Shown piece by piece: positions 9,232 through 19,036 of a stretch of 48,310 bases of DNA. This stretch comes from Comamonadaceae bacterium. GTDB lineage: Bacteria > Pseudomonadota > Gammaproteobacteria > Burkholderiales > Burkholderiaceae_C. Under the pieces are notes generated by a model that saw only the letters and a program-made list of their open reading frames with translations, searched no databases and was not told the DNA's origin. Numbering within the stretch: the first letter of the stretch is position 1; every line of letters begins with the position of its first letter. The stretch covers positions 1 through 48,310 of the forward strand of contig CANFHZ010000007.1 of NCBI GenBank assembly GCA_947446885.1, in the 5' to 3' direction. The position numbers were made by a program, and so were the translations under genes.

Positions 9232-10503
9232 ATGCATCCAAAAGCCTTATTAGACGCCTGCTCCGAGCTGGTGCGACTGACCTTGAGGCTCGATCACCCG
9301 GCCGACGCCATCGTTTCCAAATTTTTCCGGGACAACCGGGGCCTGGGGCCGCGTGAGCGCGCCACCCTGGCAGAGACCACCTACACGGTGCTGCGCAAAA
9401 AGCTCTTGTTCGACCACCTGGCCCCCTCGGGTAGCGGCCCGAAGGAGCGGCGTTTGGCGATTCTGGGCTTTTACGGCCCCGGTGATTTTTTACGCAGCGC
9501 ACTGACCGACCAGGAGAAGAACTGGCTGGATGCATGCGAAAAGGTCAATCCCCAGGATTTGATGGAGCGCCACCGCCACAACCTCCCGGAGTGGCTGGTT
9601 GAGCCATTGAAGGCACAGGTCGGCGACGGTTTCTGGCCCCTGGTAGAGAGCCTGAACGCCGGCGCGGGTCTGGATTTGCGTGTCAACGATTTCAAGGCCC
9701 GCCGCGCCGATGTGCAAAAAGAGCTGGCGCAAACCGGCATCAAGGCCGTGCCCACGCCGTTTTCGCCCTGGGGTTTGCGCATCCAGGGCAAGCCCGCGCT
9801 GAATAAGCACGCGGCCTTTGTTCGCGGTGACTTGGAGGTGCAGGACGAGGGATCCCAACTGCTGGCCTTGCTGTTGGATGCCAAGCGGGGCGAGATGGTG
9901 GTCGATTTTTGTGCGGGTGCGGGCGGCAAGACGCTGGCCATCGGCGCGGCCATGCGCAGCACCGGACGGCTCTACGCCTTTGACACCTCGGCGCACCGTC
10001 TGGACGCGCTCAAGCCCCGTTTAGCCCGCAGCGGCCTGTCCAATGTGCACCCTGCCGCGCTGGCCCATGAGCGGGACGAACGGGTCAAACGCCTGGCCGG
10101 CAAGATCGACCGGGTGCTGGTCGACGCGCCTTGTTCCGGCCTTGGTACGCTGCGCCGGAACCCGGATTTGAAGTGGCGCCAGGGTCTGCAGGCTGTTCAG
10201 GAAATGGCGCTCAAGCAGACGGCCATTCTGGATAGCGCCGCGCGTCTGGTCAAACCAGGCGGTCGCCTGGTTTACGCCACCTGCAGCGTCTTGCCCCAGG
10301 AAAACGAGGAGATTGCTGAAATTTTCAGCACTAAGCACCCCGATTTCACACTGCTGCCGGTGGCCGGCCTGCTGGAAGGCCTCAAAGTGTCCGACCCGAT
10401 CCGCCTGTGCTCCGGGGGCGCTGCGGGCGACTACTACCTGCGCTTGTGGCCGCACCTACACGCAACGGACGGTTTTTTTGCCGCAGTTTGGCAAAAAAAG
10501 TAA
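9232..10503 (+). CDS. RsmB/NOP-family RNA m5C methyltransferase
   Basis: This 423-residue class I SAM-dependent RNA cytosine-5 methyltransferase has SAM motif I 'MVVDFCAGAGGKTLAIGAAM', motif IV 'VLVDAPCSGLGTLRRNPDLKWR' with its proline-cysteine, and motif VI 'RLVYATCSVLPQENEEI' with the nucleophilic cysteine. The N-terminal ~140 residues resemble a helical NusB-like region, though degenerate. It could be a paralogue of RsmB (16S rRNA C967), but the exact target cannot be read here, so no symbol is given. I use ATG 9232; the track start lies inside the divergent DUF1653 gene. The last codons form part of a perfect T7GCC/GGCA7 inverted repeat. Confidence 0.9.
   Translation: MHPKALLDACSELVRLTLRLDHPADAIVSKFFRDNRGLGPRERATLAETTYTVLRKKLLFDHLAPSGSGPKERRLAILGFYGPGDFLRSALTDQEKNWLDACEKVNPQDLMERHRHNLPEWLVEPLKAQVGDGFWPLVESLNAGAGLDLRVNDFKARRADVQKELAQTGIKAVPTPFSPWGLRIQGKPALNKHAAFVRGDLEVQDEGSQLLALLLDAKRGEMVVDFCAGAGGKTLAIGAAMRSTGRLYAFDTSAHRLDALKPRLARSGLSNVHPAALAHERDERVKRLAGKIDRVLVDAPCSGLGTLRRNPDLKWRQGLQAVQEMALKQTAILDSAARLVKPGGRLVYATCSVLPQENEEIAEIFSTKHPDFTLLPVAGLLEGLKVSDPIRLCSGGAAGDYYLRLWPHLHATDGFFAAVWQKK
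10473..10499 (+). terminator. Inverted repeat overlapping the methyltransferase stop
   Basis: TTTTTTTGCC (10473-10482) and GGCAAAAAAA (10490-10499) are perfect complements with a seven-base loop. They lie within the last codons ('GFFAAVWQKK') just before the stop at 10501-10503. The stem is A/T-rich at its base with a short GC top. RNA on either strand could form it. No long U-tract follows on the + strand beyond the stem, so it is a weak or atypical terminator, or an mRNA 3'-end stabiliser. Confidence 0.4.
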
Positions 10504-10518
10504 AAATGCGGGGGCATT

Positions 10519-10524
10519 TACAAT
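10519..10524 (+). promoter_or_regulatory. Possible -10 element (TACAAT) for the desaturase
   Basis: TACAAT lies 71 bp before the desaturase ATG, within 'TTTACAATGCGAG'. No convincing -35 hexamer is seen at 16-18 bp, so the call rests on the -10 only. A very similar 'GTTACAATGCGCG' precedes the rimP operon. Confidence 0.35.
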
Positions 10525-10595
10525 GCGAGCCGTCAAGAAAACCGGTCGCGCAGCAGGCGGGCTTGAAGATCAACCTACTGAAAGAACGTTAAAAC

Positions 10596-11810
10596 ATGCT
10601 TGAATCCCTTTGGATCGTGCACGATGCTGCTGTCGAATGGCTATCCCACGGTGCCTGGAGCCTGAGCTGGTGGCAAATTATTTTGTTCACCTTACTCCTC
10701 ACGCATATCACCATGATCAGCGTGACGATTTATCTGCATCGCCACCAAGCGCACCGCGCGCTGGATCTGCATCCCTTGCCGGCACATTTTTTCCGTTTCT
10801 GGTTGTGGTTAACGACCGGACAGGTCACCAAGGAGTGGGCCTCCATACACCGTAAACACCACGCCAAGTGTGAAACGGCGGATGACCCGCACAGCCCGGT
10901 GGTTTACGGTATCCGCAAAGTGCTGCTCGAAGGTGCTGAGTTGTATCGGGCCGAGTCCAAAGTGAAAGAAACCATGGACCGCTATGGCCACGGGACACCG
11001 GACGACTGGATCGAGCGCAACCTGTACACACGCTACTCCTGGCAGGGCGTGGGCTTGATGTTGATCATCAATTTGTTTCTCTTTGGCGCGCTGGGCCTTT
11101 CGGTGTGGGCAGTGCAGATGATGTGGACGCCCATCATGGCGGCCGGCATCATCAATGGCGCCGGTCACTACTGGGGATACCGCAACTTTGAAGCGGCTGA
11201 TGCCAGTACCAACATTTCTCCCTGGGGCATTTTGATAGCGGGTGAGGAGCTGCACAACAACCACCACACCTACCCGACCTCGGCCAAGCTCTCTGTCAAG
11301 CCCTACGAGTTCGATATTGGATGGATGTACATCAGCATCCTGCAAATGGCTGGACTGGCGAAAGCCAAGAAGACACCTCCCAAAGCCGCTTACGGCGATA
11401 TCCGTCCGGTGGCCGATCGCAACACACTGGAGGCATTGATCGCCAACCGCTATGAAATCATGGCGGCTTATGCCAAAGGCATGCGTGTCGCGCTGCAGTC
11501 CGAGGTGCAGACTCTGCAATCCCGCAGTGCCAACACGGCACTGATCAAAGCGGTAAAAGTATGGGCTCACCGCGATCAAGAGAAGGTTCCGGCCGCTGTT
11601 GTTGCTGATTTGGCAGCTGCTCGCAAGGTTCTGCCGGCTTTGGACAAAATGGTGGTGATGCGCGAAGAGCTGCGCCAGTTGTGGTTGAACACGGCTTTGA
11701 GCCGCGACCAGTTGGTGGTCAACCTCGCGGCCTGGTGTCATCGCGCGGAAGAGAGCGGCATTGCCGCATTGCGTGAGTTCTCGGTCAAACTGCGTACAGC
11801 CCACGCCTGA
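10596..11810 (+). CDS. Membrane fatty-acid desaturase (delta-9 acyl desaturase type)
   Basis: This 404-residue di-iron membrane desaturase has three histidine boxes: HRHQAHR (48-54), HRKHHAKC (85-92) and HNNHHTYP (220-227). Hydrophobic helices lie between (about 26-46 and 150-190), placing the active site on the cytoplasmic face. The family introduces a cis double bond into acyl chains for membrane fluidity. The region after about residue 270 is a ~130-residue hydrophilic, helix-prone extension ('AYAKGMRVALQSEVQTLQ', 'REELRQLWLNTALSRDQL') beyond the catalytic core. The gene is monocistronic: a candidate -10 lies upstream and a strong terminator 45 bp downstream. Whether the substrate is acyl-CoA or phospholipid cannot be decided. 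Confidence 0.92.
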   Translation: MLESLWIVHDAAVEWLSHGAWSLSWWQIILFTLLLTHITMISVTIYLHRHQAHRALDLHPLPAHFFRFWLWLTTGQVTKEWASIHRKHHAKCETADDPHSPVVYGIRKVLLEGAELYRAESKVKETMDRYGHGTPDDWIERNLYTRYSWQGVGLMLIINLFLFGALGLSVWAVQMMWTPIMAAGIINGAGHYWGYRNFEAADASTNISPWGILIAGEELHNNHHTYPTSAKLSVKPYEFDIGWMYISILQMAGLAKAKKTPPKAAYGDIRPVADRNTLEALIANRYEIMAAYAKGMRVALQSEVQTLQSRSANTALIKAVKVWAHRDQEKVPAAVVADLAAARKVLPALDKMVVMREELRQLWLNTALSRDQLVVNLAAWCHRAEESGIAALREFSVKLRTAHA

Positions 11811-11854
11811 AATAGCCTACGCGGCTAATTACTCCCACCAACCGGTTGTAGTAG

Positions 11855-11892
11855 CCCAACAAAAAACCCGCCGAGGCGGGTTTTTTGTTGGG
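11855..11892. terminator. Bidirectional intrinsic terminator between desaturase and rpmG
   Basis: The element is a perfect 38-bp palindrome with arms CCCAACAAAAAACCCGCC and GGCGGGTTTTTTGTTGGG around a GA centre. The GC-rich core (CCCGCC/GGCGGG) is followed by TTTTTT on both strands, so it can stop the desaturase transcript (+) and the rpmB-rpmG transcript (-). It lies 14 bp past the rpmG stop. Confidence 0.92.
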
Positions 11893-11906
11893 AAGAACCG
11901 GGCTGA

Positions 11907-12077
11907 TTACTTCAGCTTGGTTTCTTTGTAGTCCACATGCTTGCGGGCGACGGGATCAAATTTCTTGATCAACATCTTCTCGGGCATGGTTTTTTTGTTT
12001 TTGTTGGTGGTGTAGAAGTGGCCGGTTCCTGCAGTGGATTCCAGCTTGATTTTTTCGCGTCCGCCTTTGCTTGCCAT
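11907..12077 (-). CDS. rpmG: 50S ribosomal protein L33
   Basis: This 56-residue protein is below the length cut-off of the ORF track. Translation of the reverse strand gives [20 protein letters not shown] and continues through '[15 protein letters not shown]' to '[11 protein letters not shown]', a classical L33 of the zinc-free type (no CxxC pairs). AAGGAG sits eight bases before the ATG, inside the 11-bp gap from rpmB. L33 lies near the ribosomal E site and is normally co-transcribed with L28, as here. Confidence 0.96.
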   Translation of the reverse strand: MASKGGREKIKLESTAGTGHFYTTNKNKKTMPEKMLIKKFDPVARKHVDYKETKLK

Positions 12078-12088
12078 GGTGATGCTCC

Positions 12089-12322
12089 TTATGCCTGGCC
12101 GCGCGCGCGCAGATCGGCGAGCACAGAATCGATGCCGTTTTTGTCAATGAGACGCAAGCCAGCGTTGGAGATGCGCAAACGCACCCAGCGGTTTTCCGAC
12201 TCGACCCAAAATTTGCGATATTGCAAATTGGGCAAAAAACGGCGTTTGGTTTTGTTGTTGGCGTGGGAAACATTGTTCCCGACCATGGGGCCTTTGCCCG
12301 TTACTTCACATACGCGTGCCAT
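12089..12322 (-). CDS. rpmB: 50S ribosomal protein L28
   Basis: This 77-residue protein begins '[29 protein letters not shown]', the standard L28 N-terminus, and has the conserved '[20 protein letters not shown]'. It is full length compared with E. coli L28 (78 residues). It is the first gene of rpmB-rpmG and is preceded by an approximately 115-nt leader with two hairpins and a TACAAT -10 box. A single cysteine is present, so it is not the Zn-ribbon version. Confidence 0.97.
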   Translation of the reverse strand: MARVCEVTGKGPMVGNNVSHANNKTKRRFLPNLQYRKFWVESENRWVRLRISNAGLRLIDKNGIDSVLADLRARGQA

Positions 12323-12355
12323 GTGGACACTCCGATACTAGAAACAGCAGGAGCT

Positions 12356-12400
12356 GGTTCGCCACTGCCTGACCTCGCCAATTTCAGGGTGGCGGTAACC
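12356..12400 (-). promoter_or_regulatory. Large hairpin in the rpmB-rpmG leader
   Basis: Bases 12356-12372 and 12384-12400 pair as GGTT/AACC, CGCCAC/GTGGCG and CCTGA/TCAGG with two small bulges and an 11-base loop, about 15 pairs in all. In the minus-strand mRNA the hairpin ends about 34 nt before the L28 start codon. There is no U-tract, so it is not a terminator. It could be a ribosomal-protein binding site for autoregulation or an mRNA-stabilising element. The structure is seen by eye; the function is inferred. Confidence 0.5.
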
Positions 12401-12414
12401 CGTTTTGCCAGCAT

Positions 12415-12431
12415 CCCGAAAGGGGTTCGGG
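12415..12431 (-). promoter_or_regulatory. Promoter-proximal hairpin in the rpmB leader
   Basis: CCCGAA (12415-12420) and TTCGGG (12426-12431) form a perfect 6-bp stem with a five-base loop, near the 5' end of the predicted rpmB transcript. Together with the larger hairpin it gives a two-stem leader. Confidence 0.4.
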
Positions 12432-12447
12432 AACAGCAAAGCCTGTT

Positions 12448-12453
12448 ATTGTA
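12448..12453 (-). promoter_or_regulatory. -10 element for rpmB-rpmG (TACAAT)
   Basis: ATTGTA on the + strand reads TACAAT on the minus strand. It would place the transcript start near 12441 and give a leader of about 120 nt before L28. A good -35 hexamer is not apparent at the expected spacing. Confidence 0.45.
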
Positions 12454-12494
12454 GCCGCAGCCCTACGCTGGGCCGGGCGCTGAGCAGCAGGGGC

Positions 12495-15873
<3,379 letters not shown>

Positions 15874-15877
<4 letters not shown>

Positions 15878-16509
15878 TGCTGCGGCACCTGCTGGTTGTG
15901 GCCGCTGCGCTGGTTTTCACCCCACTGTGGGCGGGCGGCCTCGACAGCCTGGACGCTTTTATCAAAAGTACCCGCTCCGGGCGAGCGAGCTTTGTCCAAA
16001 CCGTGACCGCACCGCCCAAAGACGGCATGGCAGCGCGACCCAAGGTCTCAAGTGGAACTTTTGAGTTTGTACGCCCCAACCGATTCCGCTTCGTCTACAA
16101 AAAGCCCTTTGAGCAGACCATCGTCGCCGATGGACAGACCCTGTGGCTGTATGACGTGGACTTGGCGCAGGTCACCGCCCGCAAGCAGGGCCAGGTGCTG
16201 GGTTCCACCCCTGCTGCCTTGATCGCTTCGGCTGTCGATTTGCGCGCCCTGGAAGCCGACTTTGAACTCAGCGACGCCCAGCCGCTGGATGGTCTGCAGT
16301 GGGTCTATGCAGCGCCCCGCAACAAGGACAGCGGCCTGTCCAACGTCCGCATCGGCCTCAAAGGCAGCACGCTGGTCAGCCTGGACATCGTCGACAGCTT
16401 CGGCCAGCGCTCGGTCCTGCGGTTCAGCGCTTTTGAGGCAAACCCGACGCTCGACCCGGGCCTGTTCCAGTTCAAACCACCGGCTGGGGTGGATGTGCTG
16501 CGCCAGTAA
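15874..16509 (+). CDS. lolA: Outer-membrane lipoprotein carrier protein LolA
   Basis: This 211-residue periplasmic chaperone carries lipoproteins from LolCDE to LolB. A signal peptide ('[21 protein letters not shown]') is followed by a LolA fold: '[20 protein letters not shown]', '[43 protein letters not shown]' and '[25 protein letters not shown]'. The Arg within 'PNRFRF' fits the conserved lid-hinge arginine of the family. It overlaps ftsK by four bases and precedes rarA by 74 bp; ftsK-lolA-rarA is a conserved proteobacterial cluster. Confidence 0.95.
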
Positions 16510-16583
16510 AGGGCTGTGGCGCTACCCGTTCGCCGTGGGGCTGCCCGCCAGGCATCTTCAGGCTGTAACCCACACTGAATAGC

Positions 16584-17888
16584 ATGTCCAAGGCCCTATC
16601 TCCATTGCCACCGCTGGCAGAGCGCCTGCGTCCCAAGTCCCTGGGTGAGGTGATCGGGCAGGCCCACGTCCTGGGTCCGGGTATGGCGCTGCGCCTTGCG
16701 TTCGAGTCGGGTCAGCCGCACAGCTGCATTTTGTGGGGACCGCCCGGCACCGGGAAAACCACGATTGCCCGGCTGATGGCCGACGCTTTTGATGCGCAAT
16801 TCATCACCATCAGTGCGGTGCTGGGTGGCGTCAAAGACATTCGCGACGCAGTGGAGCAGGCGCAGGCCGCGCGCGATGGTTTGGAGCGGCGTCGCACCCT
16901 GGTGTTTGTGGACGAGGTGCACCGCTTCAACAAAAGCCAGCAGGACGCCTTTTTGCCGCATGTGGAAAGCGGCTTGTTCACCTTTATCGGCGCGACCACC
17001 GAAAACCCATCGTTCGAGGTCAATTCGGCGCTGTTGTCGCGGGCGGCGGTATACGTCTTGCAGGCCCTGGGCGAGGATGACCTGGCGCAGATCGCGGAGC
17101 GGGCGCAGGCGATTGCCGCCGTGCCCGCCATGGACGCTGCTGCCACGGCGCGCCTGATCGCCTATGCCGATGGTGACGCCCGCCGCCTGCTCAATACCCT
17201 GGAGACCTTGGCAGTGGCGGCGGGCCAGGAAAAGCGCGCAACGATCGACGACAGCTGGCTGGTGCAGGTTCTGGGGGAGCGTCTGCGCCGCTACGACAAG
17301 GGGGGTGAGCAGTTTTACGACACCATTTCGGCCCTGCACAAAAGCGTGCGGGGCTCCGATCCGGATGCCGCCTTGTACTGGCTGGTTCGCATGCTGGACG
17401 GCGGGGCGGAACCACGCTACCTGGCACGCCGCCTGGTGCGCATGGCCAGCGAAGACATTGGACTGGCCGATCCGCGCGCGCTGCGCCTGGCGCTCGATGC
17501 GGCAGAGGTGTACGAGCGACTGGGTAGCCCCGAGGGGGAACTGGCCCTGGCGCAGTGCGTGGTGTATTTGGCGGTGGCACCCAAAAGCAACGCGGTCTAC
17601 AAGGCATTCAAAGAAGCCAAAGCCTTTATCAAGAAGGACGGAACGCGCCCAGTTCCGCTGCATTTGCGCAACGCGCCGACCCAGCTGATGAAAGACCTGG
17701 ACTACGGCACCCATTACCGCTATGCCCATGACGAGGTCGATGCATTCGCCGCCGGTGAAAACTATCTACCCGAGGGTATGGCGCCGCCCGGCTTTTACCG
17801 GCCCGTGCCGCGCGGGCTGGAATTGCGCATTGGAGAAAAACTGGAGGACCTGCGCCAGCGCAATGCGCAGGCCCGCAAACAGGGCTGA
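16584..17888 (+). CDS. rarA: Replication-associated recombination protein A (MgsA/WRNIP1 family)
   Basis: This 434-residue AAA+ ATPase acts at stalled replication forks. The opening 'PLAERLRPKSLGEVIGQAHVLGPG' is typical of clamp-loader-like ATPases. Walker A is 'LWGPPGTGKTTIARLMA', Walker B 'TLVFVDEVHRFNKSQQDAFLPHVE', and sensor 1 'FTFIGATTENPSFEVN'. The C-terminal tetramerisation region follows ('DTISALHKSVRGSDPDAALYWLVRMLDGG', 'LARRLVRMASEDIGLADP'). Length fits the family (about 440). It is the last gene of the ftsK-lolA-rarA run, and the following 206 bp hold the liv promoter region. Confidence 0.96.
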   Translation: MSKALSPLPPLAERLRPKSLGEVIGQAHVLGPGMALRLAFESGQPHSCILWGPPGTGKTTIARLMADAFDAQFITISAVLGGVKDIRDAVEQAQAARDGLERRRTLVFVDEVHRFNKSQQDAFLPHVESGLFTFIGATTENPSFEVNSALLSRAAVYVLQALGEDDLAQIAERAQAIAAVPAMDAAATARLIAYADGDARRLLNTLETLAVAAGQEKRATIDDSWLVQVLGERLRRYDKGGEQFYDTISALHKSVRGSDPDAALYWLVRMLDGGAEPRYLARRLVRMASEDIGLADPRALRLALDAAEVYERLGSPEGELALAQCVVYLAVAPKSNAVYKAFKEAKAFIKKDGTRPVPLHLRNAPTQLMKDLDYGTHYRYAHDEVDAFAAGENYLPEGMAPPGFYRPVPRGLELRIGEKLEDLRQRNAQARKQG

Positions 17889-17914
17889 ATCTTGGGGTTA
17901 ACCCGCTGGAAACG

Positions 17915-17931
17915 TGCACGGCACTGGTGCA
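17915..17931. promoter_or_regulatory. Candidate NtrC binding box upstream of livHMGF
   Basis: TGCACGGCACTGGTGCA (17 bp) matches the enteric NtrC consensus TGCACC-N4-TGGTGCA at every specified base except the sixth. Its centre is about 98 bp upstream of the start implied by the downstream sigma-54-like element, the usual range for an NtrC enhancer. A further TGCAC half-site lies at 17946-17950. The match is seen directly; binding is inferred. Confidence 0.55.
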
Positions 17932-17951
17932 ATTTCCGACGCGGCTGCACG

Positions 17952-17957
17952 TAGAAT
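17952..17957 (+). promoter_or_regulatory. Possible sigma-70 -10 element (TAGAAT) upstream of livH
   Basis: TAGAAT follows the TGCAC half-site. A promoter here would have its -35 region inside the candidate NtrC box, an arrangement like the two promoters of enteric glnA. The -35 match is poor. Confidence 0.3.
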
Positions 17958-17993
17958 CCGCCGCTTGCCCGCACATGCCTCTGCTTGGGGTGG

Positions 17994-18010
17994 CGGGCCG
18001 GGTTTTTGCT
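17994..18010 (+). promoter_or_regulatory. Candidate sigma-54 (-24/-12) promoter for livHMGF
   Basis: CGGGCCGGGTTTTTGCT keeps the two essential doublets with exact spacing: GG at 17996-17997 and GC at 18008-18009, ten bases between, with TTGCT at the -12 side. Compared with YTGGCACG-N4-TTGCW it matches 10 of 13 defined bases. The start would be near 18021, giving a leader of about 74 nt before livH. Confidence 0.42.
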
Positions 18011-18050
18011 TTGGGTCAGGGTGGGGACGTGCGCCAGCGCGCTCGCCAGC

Positions 18051-18085
18051 CTGGGCTCCGAGATGCCCAGACAAGAACTTCGGAG
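18051..18085 (+). promoter_or_regulatory. Paired elements that could mask the livH ribosome binding site
   Basis: CTGGGC (18051-18056) can pair with GCCCAG (18065-18070). CTCCGA (18056-18061) can pair with TCGGAG (18080-18085), which contains the GGAG ribosome-binding core of livH. The second pairing would hide the Shine-Dalgarno sequence and competes with the first at base 18056. Seen in sequence; regulatory use is speculative. Confidence 0.3.
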
Positions 18086-18094
18086 AATTTTTCT

Positions 18095-19024
18095 ATGGAT
18101 ATTTTGGTACAGCAGATCATCAACGGTCTGGTGCTGGGCAGCATGTATGCGCTGATTGCACTGGGCTACACCATGGTGTACGGCATCATCAACCTGATCA
18201 ACTTTGCCCACGGCGAGGTGATGATGGTCGGGGCCTTGACGAGCTGGACCATGATTGGACTGATGAAAGAAGGTATGCCCGACGCGCCGGGCTGGCTGAT
18301 TTTGATGATTGCGCTGCTGATCGCCTGCGTGGTGGCCGCCGCGCTGAATTTTGTGATCGAAAAAGTCGCCTACCGCCCGCTGCGCAACAGCCCCAAGCTG
18401 GCCCCGCTGATCACCGCTATCGGCATGTCCATCCTGCTGCAAACCCTGGCCATGATCATCTGGAAGCCGAACTACAAGTCCTATCCCACCTTGCTGCCCA
18501 GTGATCCGTTTTTTATCGGTGAGGCGGTGATTACGCCGACGCAGGTGATGATTTTGGTGTTCACCGCTATTTCGCTGGCCACCCTGATGTGGGTGGTCAA
18601 CTCCACTAAATTGGGCCGTGCCATGCGCGCCACGGCGGAGAACCCCCGGGTCGCCGGCCTGATGGGTGTCAAGCCGGACATGGTGATCTCAGCGACTTTT
18701 GTGATCGGCGCGGTCTTGGCCGCGATTGCCGGGGTGATGTACGCATCCAACTACGGCACCGTGCAGCACGCGATGGGCTTTTTGCCTGGTTTGAAGGCAT
18801 TTACGGCAGCAGTGTTCGGTGGGATCGGCAATTTGCCAGGCGCGGTGGTCGGCGCAATTTTGCTGGGCTTGATCGAGTCCATTGGCGCGGGCTATATCGG
18901 CGCGCTCACCGGGGGCGTTTTGGGTAGCCACTACTCCGATATTTTTGCTTTCATCGTGCTCATCATCGTGCTCACGCTGCGCCCATCGGGACTGCTGGGC
19001 GAACGTGTGGCCGATCGTGCCTGA
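18095..19024 (+). CDS. livH: Branched-chain amino-acid ABC transporter permease LivH
   Basis: This 309-residue inner-membrane permease of the HAAT family begins 'MDILVQQIINGLVLGSMYALIALGYTMVYGIINLINFAHGEVMMVGA', the diagnostic LivH N-terminus. It has about eight hydrophobic helices and ends 'LIIVLTLRPSGLLGE'. The cytoplasmic loop 'STKLGRAMRATAENPRVAGLMGV' contacts the ATPases. The track ORF starts 56 codons upstream; ATG 18095 is preferred because CGGAG lies nine bases before it and the family begins there. It is the first gene of livH-livM-livG-livF. No periplasmic binding protein gene (livJ/livK) is in the window, so the substrate (branched-chain amino acids, or amides/urea as in relatives) is not fixed. 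Confidence 0.95.
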   Translation: MDILVQQIINGLVLGSMYALIALGYTMVYGIINLINFAHGEVMMVGALTSWTMIGLMKEGMPDAPGWLILMIALLIACVVAAALNFVIEKVAYRPLRNSPKLAPLITAIGMSILLQTLAMIIWKPNYKSYPTLLPSDPFFIGEAVITPTQVMILVFTAISLATLMWVVNSTKLGRAMRATAENPRVAGLMGVKPDMVISATFVIGAVLAAIAGVMYASNYGTVQHAMGFLPGLKAFTAAVFGGIGNLPGAVVGAILLGLIESIGAGYIGALTGGVLGSHYSDIFAFIVLIIVLTLRPSGLLGERVADRA

Positions 19025-19036
19025 GGACCTCAGAAC

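Noticed and set aside
17932-18094. Possible small structured RNA (6S or SRP RNA) between rarA and livH
   Set aside because: The GC-rich, hairpin-forming sequence suggested an RNA gene, but the conserved SRP GGTCAGGTCCGGAAGGAAGCAG motif and a long 6S-type stem with internal bubble are absent. A liv leader/promoter explains it better.
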